From: Prinia subflava
Lineage: Eukaryota; Chordata; Aves; Passeriformes; Cisticolidae
Reading direction: 5' to 3'
DNA length: 64,000 bases
Assembly (NCBI RefSeq): GCF_021018805.1
Contig: NC_086258.1
Span: forward strand, 20,986,692-21,050,691
This document shows, piece after piece, positions 12,931 through 21,652 of the stretch; the first letter of the stretch is position 1; each line of letters opens with the position of its first letter. The position numbers and the translations under genes are program-made. Under the pieces are notes generated by a model. It was given only the letters and a program-made list of their open reading frames with translations. It was not told the DNA's origin and ran no database searches.

Positions 12931-13294
12931 TGCCAACACACTTTGCTGGGGAAGGTGCTGGGCACGAGCCATATCTCAGCAGGACTGAGCTGCTGCCAAG
13001 CACAGGAGTGATCGGCTGCTTAATGTCACAGCATCAGCACGCTCCCAAAGAGCCCATGAATCGTGTTACATTTGAACAAACAAATGTCATGTGCAGGGGT
13101 GCTGCTCAAACATCTACTGGCAACAATGCAGCTCCAAGTCTCGCCTCAGTGCCCCGCTCGGGGCAGAGAAGCTCTCCCTTTCCCCAGGGAACACCAGCTC
13201 CACCACTGGGGAGGTGCCCAGGGAGTGCCCTCTGTGCAGGTGATGGGGCAGGAATGGCCTCTTAGGGTGGGCATGAGTGCAGGGAAATGTAGGG

Positions 13295-13862
13295 TGTGTT
13301 GGAATTCTGGAAGCTGAGGGTCTTGGGCTTGCTGTACTAAAAGGCACTGACCCTTAAGCAAGCACTACATTTGACCTGAGGCCATGGAACCGGCTTCTGA
13401 AGTTGAGTGATAGCACTGGGCTTGTGTGTGTGTAGTTTGAATGGTATTGTGTGATCTCACAGGGGGGAAAACTTAGAATTGAAGGGTTTAGTATATAGCA
13501 ATATTTAAGGGGCAATATGGAGGATTTAAGGCATTCTCTAAGTCCTTCTTCACCTTCTTCTTCTTGGTTTCGGGTATTTTTTTCTAATTGGGTGAAGGGG
13601 TCCGCATTGCAGGCCTTGGGTGGTAAATTATTGGGTCAAAAGTAAAAATAATATAGGTGCCATCTCGTTATTGAGTAATGAGCACCTAAATAACCTTGGA
13701 AAGAGTTAGAGGGACTCAATTTTCTACCTTGTTAGTTAGAGCTCACAACTCATGAGACTGTGCTGTAGATAAAAATTAATAAACATAGAGTCCAAGTGTG
13801 AAACTGTGACTCCCTTGTATTAATCCCAGCTCTAACACGAAGAAAAGAAGATAAGAAACTCA
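13295..13862 (+). mobile_element. solo LTR of an endogenous retrovirus (copy 1 of a two-copy family)
   Basis: This 568-bp element begins TGTGTTGGAATTCTGG and ends ..AAACTCA. An imperfect 5-bp flank repeat (TAGGG at 13290-13294, AAGGG at 13863-13867) fits an ERVL-like 5-bp target duplication. AATAAA at 13778-13783 gives the orientation. It aligns over its length with the minus-strand element at 19624-20225, sharing in order TTTGACCTGAG, GAGTGATAG, TTGTGTGATCTC, TTAGTATAT and AAATAACCTTG. No viral internal region adjoins it, so it is a recombined solo LTR. The 3' boundary is inferred from the alignment and is less certain than the 5' one. Confidence 0.75.
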
Positions 13863-14485
13863 AAGGGGTGGATTTCAGCTGGGCTCTTGTTGACCCTGCT
13901 GGGCTCCCCAATGGGGGCTGCTGGCACTGCTGGATGCTGAGATATCCTGGAGTGAGGATAGATGGCCTCACCTCATCTGGGCACTGTGGAGCCAGAGTTT
14001 GCCTCAGGGAGATGCCCTGGGGCTACAGCTGCAGCCTGTCCTTTTGGTGACTGGCACAAGGGAGAAGGGCACTCTGTGGCCCTGCACTCTGGTTTCACTG
14101 GCTCCATCCCCTGATGGACTGTCCAATTTCCATGACTGGAGACAGACTGGGGACAAGAACAAGCTTTCAAACCCACTGCAGGTGCAACCTGAGGGGCTCA
14201 GGTCTGCTCTGAGGCTGCAGATACACAGAGAACAGGGGATGAACCTCATCCCACTGGCCACCATGGCCAAGAGTACCAATGACAAGGTACAACTGACAAG
14301 GAAGGTGATTAATTAGTAGTAATTAGTATGAGCATGTCTCCAGTCACCACTGATCTGCTGGTTCTTCTGGAGTCCCTGATGTACAAAAACCTGCCCCTGA
14401 AGCTTGCCAGTCCCTGGTATGGAGCAGACACTGGGCTGCAGCAGGGGAGCACCGCACAGCCGTGGAGCCCCTGATGTCCTCAAAG
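13863..14485. other. unique spacer between two solo LTRs
   Basis: About 620 bp of ordinary sequence separates two LTRs of different families. No retroviral internal sequence (primer-binding site, gag, pol) was seen, so the two LTRs do not belong to one provirus. Confidence 0.5.
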
Positions 14486-14490
14486 CAGTG
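14486..14490. repeat. target-site duplication, left (CAGTG)
   Basis: CAGTG directly precedes the TG start of the LTR at 14491 and recurs exactly at 15277-15281 after its CA end. The 5-bp length is that expected for ERVL-type integration. Confidence 0.85.
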
Positions 14491-15276
14491 TGTCTTGGGT
14501 TAAAAATGTAACCAAAAATGTGTATTCTATTTTCATCTGTTGAAACCAGTTGGGAGATATTGTTCTTTATCTCTTGTAACTCTAGGAGGGGAAGAGGGTG
14601 GATGCCCTCTGTTAATGGGACACCTGATAACACCAGATAAGGCAGGGCTTCCTTATCTCTTCCTCCACCCATCCTCCTCCGAGGGACATCCCCTGTGAAT
14701 GGGCCATTGAAGGCCTCTCACATGACTGATAACATCACCTCATCCCATTGGGAGATGCTCCACCCAGCGGGAGGAGCCAAAGCCTTTCCACTGGGATAAA
14801 ACCAGCAATCCCAAACACCAATTTAGCCAGTTTTCCACTGAATTCTTGGATGAAGACTGGGTCCATCTTGCCAGCACTGGACCTGTTTTTCCTACAGGAT
14901 CATATCTACTTCATAGAACAACATCTGATACTCCAGGAGGACTTATTTGGACTGCTTCCAACACCCTGACAACAGGTGTCAGGTTGTATGGTTGTATCTC
15001 TGACTCTGTCAGGGTTTTCTAGGACTTTGTTGTTGTTGTTGTTTGGTTTTTCTTTTTTTTTTTTTTTTCTTTTTTTCTTTTTTTTTTTTTTGGTACTACT
15101 GCATTTGTATTTTTTAATATTCCTAGTAAACAACTGTTATTCCTATTCCCATATTTTTGCCTGAAAGCTCCTAATTGGAAAATTGTAATAATTTGGAGGG
15201 AGGGGGTTTTACAGCTTCCATTCCAAGGGATACTCCAGTTTTCCCTGGCAGATACCTGTCTTTACAAACCACGACA
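14491..15276 (+). mobile_element. solo LTR, passerine-type endogenous retrovirus
   Basis: This 786-bp element starts TGTCTTGGGTTAAAAATG and ends ACCACGACA, flanked by perfect CAGTG duplications. I recognise the sequence type (TTAATGGGACACCTGATAAC-like middle, CCAATTTAGCCAGTTTTC, GACAGGTGTCAGG) as an LTR common in songbird genomes, but cannot give its database name. A TATA-like GATAAAA lies at 14805-14811, supporting plus orientation. No internal viral region remains. A (TTG)n plus pyrimidine tract at 15027-15091 has expanded inside the LTR. The clean ends and exact duplication suggest fairly recent insertion. Confidence 0.9.
15027..15091 (+). repeat. (TTG)n followed by T/C polypyrimidine tract inside the LTR
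   Basis: Five to six TTG units are followed by almost 50 bases of T interrupted only by single C residues and one GG. Short length-variable tracts of this kind evolve by slippage. Here it enlarges the 3' part of the solo LTR. Confidence 0.9.
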
Positions 15277-15281
15277 CAGTG
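15277..15281. repeat. target-site duplication, right (CAGTG)
   Basis: Exact match to 14486-14490, immediately after the LTR end. About 270 bp of unremarkable DNA follow. Confidence 0.85.
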
Positions 15282-15551
15282 TTATGTCACACAGCCCACA
15301 TGTGGCCCGTCACAGGTACCCGTGGGGAATTACAGCACCACCTCAGCAGGGATCCAGGGGCAGGTTACAGAGGCTTTGGTGCACAAGCATTGCAAATAGC
15401 AGGAATATTGATGAGGAGCTTTGATCTGAACACATCAAAGCTTCTCACAAGGGCCAGGCAAGCAGAGGATGCCTGTGCATGGGTCTGATTCTGTTACTCA
15501 GCAACTGCAATTAACTCATATGCCTTCATAATTTTTGATATGTGCATGCAG

Positions 15552-15862
15552 CTGTGTCAGGAGAGGTTTAGGCTGGATCTCAGGGGAAGGTTCTTCCCCA
15601 GAGGGTGCTGGGCACTGCCCAGGCTCCCCAGGGAATGGGCACAGCCTTGAGGGTGCCAGAGGTCCAGGAGCCTTTGGACAGTGCTGCCAGGGATGCCCAG
15701 GGTGGGATTGTTGGGGGGGGTCTGGGCAGGGACAGGAGTGGACTGGGGATCTCTGTATGTCCCTTTCAGCTCAGGACATTCTGTGGTTTTATGCAGACCA
15801 GACAGACTGGTGATGTCTCCTTTAACTCTTCCTTCCAACCCACGATATTGGTTCTATGAAAA
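15552..15862 (+). mobile_element. CR1 LINE 3' end, with a second tail-like end
   Basis: In plus orientation, the segment follows a CR1 subfamily order: GGTTTAGGCTGGATCTCAGG, TTCTTCCCCAGAGGGTGCTG, GGCTCCCCAGGGAATGGGCA, and near 15770 a terminal CCCTTTCAGCTCAGGACATT plus ATTCTGTGGTTTTATG tail. About 15 bases later a second CR1-like terminus appears (CTTCCTTCCAACCCACGATA, then GGTTCTATGA). Either two 3' ends are nested or one was duplicated. No coding capacity. Confidence 0.75.
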
Positions 15863-16742
15863 CATTTCAGGTCATTTGGATAGAAGGGCTGTCCCCAGAA
15901 ACATTTATGAAGCAAAGCTGTTTCTCATCAACATCCCATGGTCAAAGGGGTCTGAACAGGATTTACCCACTATTAAAAACCTCACTGAATAAAGGAAAGT
16001 TCACAGAGGTTTGAAGATTTTCCCCCTTTCAAGTGACTGCCTGTGTACACCACTTCAGAGGGAATGAACGAGCATGAAATTCAATTATACAGGCACTCAA
16101 ACACTTGAACCAGAACTTCTTCCCTTAATCTTTATGTTGAGGACAGGGTAAGACTGTGAAGCCATTCTCAGCATGACAGCACTTTATTTCATCTGCAGTC
16201 CTGGTAAGATACACAATTCACTTAACTGAAGAGCAGGGATTTTGAGATGTGTGCTCTGTAAGCAACACAGCCCAGATGTGCTGCCCATCACTGTCAGACT
16301 GCCCCTTGGAGAGTCAGCTGAGAGGGAAAATAGCCCTGAGCTAATGAGACAGGAGTCTTGACAAGGCTCCTACAAACATCCAGGGATCCTCCAGACATCC
16401 AGGAGCATTGGGGTGGTCTGGTGAAAAGGCAGAGCCCTGTGCAGCCCACGTTCCTATGCAACACACACCTGTCTCCATAGGAAATTTTTGCTTCCACCCT
16501 GTTCTGCAAACATCTTGGTGCTACAGAAAGTCATTGTTCACCTGGGTTATAACTTGTTTTCTTCTGGACTAGAGTTTCCTTTGTACAAGAAAAAGCAGAG
16601 CTGTGTCAGTCTGGATTTATCAGGGACACCAACTCACTGCCCAAGTTCCCAGTTCTGCAGCATTCAAGGAAGTGGCTGGGTGTCCCTGACAGCTCCAGCA
16701 AATGTGAGATGTACTGACATGCTAGATATTGATATAGTAATT
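15863..16742. other. unique sequence, no gene seen
   Basis: Mixed composition, no recognised repeat, and no exon with convincing splice sites. Confidence 0.45.
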
Positions 16743-17000
16743 TATAGAATCATGGAATGGTTTGGGTTGGAAGAGATCTTAAAGATCATCTCATTTCACC
16801 CCCTGCCATGGCAGGGGCACCTTCCACTGTCCCAGGCTGTTCCAAGCCCTGTCCAGTCTGGCCTTGGACACTTCCAGGGACCCAGGGGCAGCCACAGCTG
16901 CTCTGGGCACCCTGTGCCAGGGTCTCCCCACCCTCCCAGGGAACAATCCCTTCCCAATATCTAATTTACACCTACTTTCTGTCAGTTTGTGCTGTCACTT
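16743..17000 (-). mobile_element. CR1 LINE, truncated 3' end
   Basis: It begins with the reverse-complemented CR1 tail ATAGAATCATGGAATGG. GGTTGGAAGAGATCTTAAAG, CCCCTGCCATGGCAGGGGCA and TTGGACACTTCCAGGGACCC follow. The truncated 5' end of the element is at about 17000, in the CCCAATATC region. Noncoding remnant. Confidence 0.9.
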
Positions 17001-17565
17001 CACGCTCTTGTAAACACCCTTTCAGTTTCTGGAAGGATACAATTGTAAAGCACTCTGCTGTGATCAGCTGGAATTTACAAACCCCTAAAGATGACAGATG
17101 TGTTTGAAGCTGCTCAGAATGGGTTTCCTGACGTGATTTACCAGGTCACAGCACTCATGGCAGTGAAGTGCCCTCAGAACAATGTGTTATCCTTCAGGCT
17201 GTTCTCAGCAGCAATGCACAGAGCTCTAATTTGATTAAAATAATGGTCTTTTCCTTTCACATCTGCACAGATTGCAAATCAGTGGGGCAGGCCCCAAGCT
17301 CTGTGCCAGCACATGGCAAGGTAAATGACACCATGGCCAGGGTCCCCTTTGGCTGAACTCCTGCCAGGGCAGAGCCTGTCCCACAGTCTGTGCTGGCTGG
17401 ATCACATCCTGATCTCATCTGAGCCTATGAAGTCTAACTCCATGATGGTGAGTGGCATTAAATCAGAGTAAAATATTACAGCCAAACCCACTTTGTTAGT
17501 GTTCAAAAACAAGAGGAGACTTATTTTGGAAATTTTTGCACTCTGGAACAGCACTCCCCCCTTTT
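17001..17565. other. unique spacer between two minus-strand CR1 copies
   Basis: About 565 bp without recognisable gene or repeat. AT-rich near 17455-17540. Confidence 0.45.
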
Positions 17566-18370
17566 AAGGGACCATAAAGCTCATCTTGTTTCACCCCTGC
17601 CACCGCAGGGACACCTTCCACTAGCCCAGGGTGCTCCAAGCCCCATCCAGCCTGGCCTTGGACAATTCCAGGGATCCAGGGGCAGCCACAGCTTCTCTGG
17701 GCACCCTGTGACAGGGCTTCCCCACCCTCACAAACAGGAATTTCTTCCTAATATCCCTCCAACCTTCCTCTGTGGGAAGCCATTCCCTGTGTCCTGTCAC
17801 TCCATCCCTTATCCCAGTCCCTCTCCAGCTCTCCCGGAGCCCCTTTAGGCACTGGAAGGGGCTCTGAGCTCTCCCTGAAGCTTCTCTTCTGCAGGTGGGC
17901 ACCCCCAGCTCTCCCAACCTGGTTCCAGAGGGGCTCCAGCCCTTGGAGCATCTCCATGGCCTCCTCTGGGCTCTCTGCAGCAGCTCCAGGTCCTGCCTGT
18001 GCTGCTTTGGGGCAGCTCTGCAGGTGGGCTCTCACCTGAGCACAGGGGCAGAATCCCCCTCCCCTCCCTGCTGCCCACACTGGGGCTCAGCCCTGGGCAC
18101 GGGGAGTTTTCTGGGTCCCAGCTGTGACCCACCAACATCCTTGAGTCCTTCTCCCAAGGCCTACCCTCCATCTGCTGTGTGCCCAGTCTGTGCCCATGCC
18201 TGGCACTGACCCTACCCAGGTGCAGCACCTTGCACTGGGCCTCATTGAATTTTGTAAGATTCCACACACCCACCTCAGCCTGTCAGGGTCCCTCAGGAGA
18301 ACCTCCCTTCCCTCTGGTGTGTCACCCACACCACTCAGCCTGGTGCCACCCACAAACTGGAGAGCGGCCT
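17566..18370 (-). mobile_element. CR1 LINE, longest copy: 3' UTR plus decayed reverse-transcriptase ORF
   Basis: Minus-strand CR1 of at least 800 bp. Going 5' to 3' in the element, the RT C-terminal region is recognisable in translation. One frame reads LTKFNEAQCKVLHLG (around 18230-18270), matching the conserved CR1 motif KFNxxKCKVLHLG. An adjacent frame preserves FVGGTRLSGVGDTPEGRE near 18315-18345, a degraded form of the FADDTKLSG segment that contains the catalytic ADD box, lost here. These two motifs lie in different frames, so the ORF is broken by frameshifts. The 3' UTR and the CCTGCCACCGCAGGGACACC region complete it to about 17566. The homology fades above 18370. It is a dead element with no activity. 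Confidence 0.88.
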
Positions 18371-19618
18371 CAGCCCATTCAGCCCCAGAACTCTTCCTGA
18401 GTCCTGCCCAAGCCCACATCCCTTGCACAGCACAGCAGCTCAGCTGCTGCTCCACCAGCCTGGCCCCAAGGCCACGTTGGGTACACTGCTAGATTCTCTT
18501 CAGTTGTGCTGAAAGGATTATTTGCCTTTTTCAAAGATGGTAAAGCACATTTTTGCTGGTGGGGTGGCTGAGCATAGCCCCATGGCCGTGCAGGTTAGCT
18601 GAGACCCACACATCTGGCTAAGCCCATGAGAAAATCAAGATATTGTCAAATCAGGCTTCTGTAGGGGAGAATTACAGCAGAAATAGAGTTTCCTGCACAG
18701 AACTGGCTGTTCCTGTAAGCAGACAGTACAACTGACCTTAAATTGAGCCCTGCAGCCCCTCAGTGAAGGTCCAGTATGTGTAAAAGAAATATCTCCTAGG
18801 CAGAATTTTGTAAGATGTTTTCCTAAGCAGAGAGCACAAAGTATTCAGAGCGGGGTGTGCAGAGACAGAAGAATTTAGTCACTCCAGCTTTCTGACCATA
18901 GCTTTGAAACATCAGAATTTTTTAGAAAGGGCAATAAATGTGTTTCCTCTGTTTGCATTAAACACTGTGCAGATTTCTGTCATGAGGAATGAAAACAGAA
19001 GTTGGGTCAGCAAATGATAATGAGCCTCCATGTGCCTTTTGGGGGTCAATGCCAGATCACAGAGCCCAGGCCCGAGCCAAGAATCTGAGGGAGGTTTCCT
19101 GGAGCGGCTCAGAACATGAACAACCTCGACATGCTGGTCCCAGTGCCCCAACCTGGGAATTGTTGCTCATTTGCAAATGCCTGCAGCTCCTCTGGACACT
19201 GGAGAGATTTGTCACACAGCACCAATCCCCAGCTCTGAGCACTTATTTTGTTTCTTACTGGAGGGAGGTGTTTTTGCCAAAGTAGAAATTTTAATGAAAA
19301 AACAAACACCTCATCTCTCTTCTCTTGACCTCTTGGGAGGATTTTCAAGGGAAGAAAACCAGGAGAACAATTTGGAAGTTAACAGTTCTCAGTTATTAAA
19401 AGCAAATAAATAAACAACCCTTGCTGCATTCCCATGCAAACAGGAACACTTTATTATAAAGATGAAAACACTATGTTTTTGTGAAAGAAAAAATTAATTC
19501 CACACAACTTCCCCACAGCCCTGGAGGCTTTTGGCCTTGACTGGATGTGCCTCCCTGCTCCAGTGCTGGAAGCTGTATTGCCACCACGTCCTGTGGACAC
19601 ACATGGGGCTCTGGGGTC
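18371..19618. other. unique sequence, no gene seen
   Basis: No recognised repeat after the CR1 homology fades. An AT-rich block at about 19400-19500 (TTATTATAAAGATGAAAACA near 19450) precedes the minus-strand LTR. No exon could be supported. Confidence 0.4.
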
Positions 19619-19623
19619 CCCAG
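19619..19623. repeat. target-site duplication, left (CCCAG)
   Basis: CCCAG lies directly outside the LTR boundary at 19624 and recurs exactly at 20226-20230. Confidence 0.82.
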
Positions 19624-20225
19624 TGTTGGAATTCTTGGCTCTTTCCTGCTCTAAGGTCAGGGCAAATAAAACTCAGGAGAGGTTGTTTTTGAATCCTTGC
19701 TCTGCAATTTATTCTTTATCTATTAAAAGCTCACAAGATGTGAGTTCTCTTTAACAAGTCGAGAAAGTGGTGCTTACTTTCACCTTGAGTAAACACCTCT
19801 AAAATAATAACACCTCTAAAATGGTGTCTACTCAAGGTTATTTAAGCCTTAATTATCTAATAACAAGTTGACATCTATTATTATTTAGTTTCTAGCCCAG
19901 TAATGACCACCCAAAACCCACAGTGAGGATTTCTTTCATATAATTACAGAAAATGACCTAGATTCGTGAAGAAGAAGGAAGAAGACAACTAATCTACACC
20001 TAAAGTTCTCTGTCTTGGCTCATATATATTACCATATACTAAAATCCTAAATCTAAGTTTTTCACTCTGAGATCACACAATTCTATCTAAACTACATCCC
20101 CATGATCCCAGTACTATCACTCATTTTTGGAAGCCTGTTTTAAGATCTCAGGTCAAATGCAGTGCTTCCCTGAAGTTCTGTGTCTGTCAGCACTGAGAGT
20201 ACAAAAATTCTCTAGAGTTCCCACA
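19624..20225 (-). mobile_element. solo LTR of an endogenous retrovirus (copy 2, inverted)
   Basis: This 602-bp LTR lies on the minus strand. Read that way it starts TGTGGGAACTCTAGAG and ends AAGAATTCCAACA, with exact CCCAG duplications on both sides (5 bp, ERVL-like). The polyadenylation signal AATAAA is at 19708-19713 on the minus strand. It is the same family as 13295-13862, with shared blocks in the same order. The two copies differ by many substitutions and small indels, including a local 16-17-bp duplication (ACCTCTAAAAT unit, about 19793-19822) only in this copy. No retroviral interior is present. Confidence 0.88.
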
Positions 20226-20230
20226 CCCAG
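20226..20230. repeat. target-site duplication, right (CCCAG)
   Basis: Exact repeat of 19619-19623 immediately beyond the LTR start (minus orientation). Confidence 0.82.
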
Positions 20231-20717
20231 GAACCACGCTGGGAATAGGATTCATGGAAAACAGGGGTTGTGTGTGCACAAGCAGAGCTCCACCTGCCTC
20301 GTGTGCCATGGGGATGTGGTGGCCTGAACCCCTCACTGCTGCCCACTCTGAGCACTGCCCTTGCTAAAGGAGAAATGGCCTCCTGGGGACATGTCCCCAA
20401 GACATCAGATGGGACATCACTCTGGATCAGGCACTGCTGGTCCCCCAGTGTGGGAAGGGAAAGACCAGTGGCCATGACTTTGGCAGCAGAGACTGTCATT
20501 TCTGAGGGACCTGTGGTGCTGTTCTGTGCCCCAAACCTTTTGGGATCCAGAATGTGGAGTGTCCCTACTGAGCTTCATGGATGTTGGGATGGGGATAGGA
20601 ACTACCCTGCTGGGAGGCCTAACCTGTGCTCCCATGAGAGAGGATGACTGTTTCTTTTTTTTTAGAAGACATGTCCCAGAGAGGAGACCCTCCATCCACT
20701 AGATATTCCTGCCACTG
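20231..20717. other. unique spacer, no gene seen
   Basis: About 490 bp without recognisable features beyond a short T run near 20650. Confidence 0.45.
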
Positions 20718-20728
20718 AGCCCTGGAAA

Positions 20729-20869
20729 CACATCTGGGGTGATCCTGCCCCTCTGCCCAGCCCTGGAAGCACATCTGGAGTATCCTGCCCCTCTGCCCAG
20801 CCCTGGAAGCACATCTGGAGTGATCCTGCCCCTCTGCCCAGCCCTGGGGGCACATCTGGGGTGCTGTGT
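20729..20869 (+). repeat. 41-bp tandem repeat, three units plus partial
   Basis: The word CACATCTGG recurs at 20729, 20770, 20810 and 20851 (spacing 41, 40, 41). Each full unit continues (G/A)GT..ATCCTGCCCCTCTGCCCAGC. The last unit changes into the normal CR1 sequence GTGCTGTGTCC, so the array grew from the CR1 sequence at this point. Confidence 0.9.
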
Positions 20870-21017
20870 CCAGCTCTGGATGCTCAGCACAGCAGGGCCA
20901 GGAGCTCCTGGAGCTGAAGAAGGGCCTGGAGCATCTCTGTGCCTGGGAAAAGCTGAGGGAGCTGGAGCTGCTTAGCCTGGAGAGGAGCCCTGGCTGAGAG
21001 GGGCCCTCAGCCCTGGA

Positions 21018-21352
21018 TGTCCCTCTGTGTCCCTGTCTGTCCCTGACCCTATGTGTCCCTGTGTGTCCCTGTGTCCCTGTCCATCCCTGTCTGTCTCTGT
21101 GTGTCCCTGTGTGTCCCTGTGTGTCCCTGCCCATCCCTGTCTGCCCCCGTCTGTCCCTGTGTGTCCCTGTCTGTCCCTGGGTGTCCCTGGCTGCTGCTGT
21201 CTGTCCCTGTGTATCCCTGTCTGTCCCTATCCATCCCTGGGTGCCCCTGTCTGTCCCTGTCTGTCCCTGTGTATCACTGTGTCTGTCACTGTGTGTCCCT
21301 GTGTCTGTCCCTGTGTGTCCCTGTGTCTGTCCCTGTGTCTGTCCCTGTGTGC
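21018..21352 (+). repeat. decamer minisatellite, TGTCCCTGTG consensus
   Basis: About 335 bp of imperfect units TGTCCCTGTG / TGTCCCTGTC, interspersed with CCATCCC and TGCCCC variants. The minus strand has regularly spaced GGG runs. The array interrupts a CR1 element. Confidence 0.92.
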
Positions 21353-21652
21353 AGGGAGGGTCAGAGCAGCCCCAGGCTCTGTTCCAGGCCCTGCAATGAC
21401 CCCAGAGCCACGGGCAGTGCTGAGCCCAGCAATTCCCTTGCACAGGAGGCAGAACTTCTGCCCTGGGCAGTGCCAGCCCTGAGCAGAGCCCAGAGAGGGG
21501 TGGAGTGTCCTCCCCAGGGATATTCCAGAGCTGCCTGGCCACAATTCTGTGCCCTGTGCTGTGGGATGGCCCTGCTGGAGCAGGGAGGTGGCACCAGACG
21601 GGACCCGCTGAGGTCCCTTTCAGCCTGACCCACTCTGCGACTGTGATTGTGT

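Larger units (their letters stand above)
20718..21652 (+). mobile_element. CR1 LINE 3' region, expanded by two tandem repeats
   Basis: Plus-strand CR1. Canonical CR1 text resumes at GGTGCTGTGTCCAGCTCTGG (about 20860), continues through GCCTGGAGCATCTCTGTGCC and GCTTAGCCTGGAGAGGAG, and reaches GGTCCCTTTCAGCCTGACCC near 21612. A decayed tail (GTGATTGTGTGAC) ends it. Two foreign expansions lie inside: a 41-bp tandem at its 5' side (20729-20869) and a decamer minisatellite (21018-21352). They make this copy much longer than its CR1 content. Long open frames on both strands come from the minisatellite and are not genes. Confidence 0.8.

Noticed and set aside
17621..18273. Several overlapping open frames in the 17.6-18.3 kb region
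   Set aside because: They are frameshifted pieces of CR1 ORF2 and its 3' UTR, annotated as one element instead of genes.
13295..20225. Reading the two related LTRs as the ends of one provirus
   Set aside because: They are in opposite orientation, each has its own flank repeat, and the DNA between contains CR1 and an unrelated LTR but no retroviral interior.
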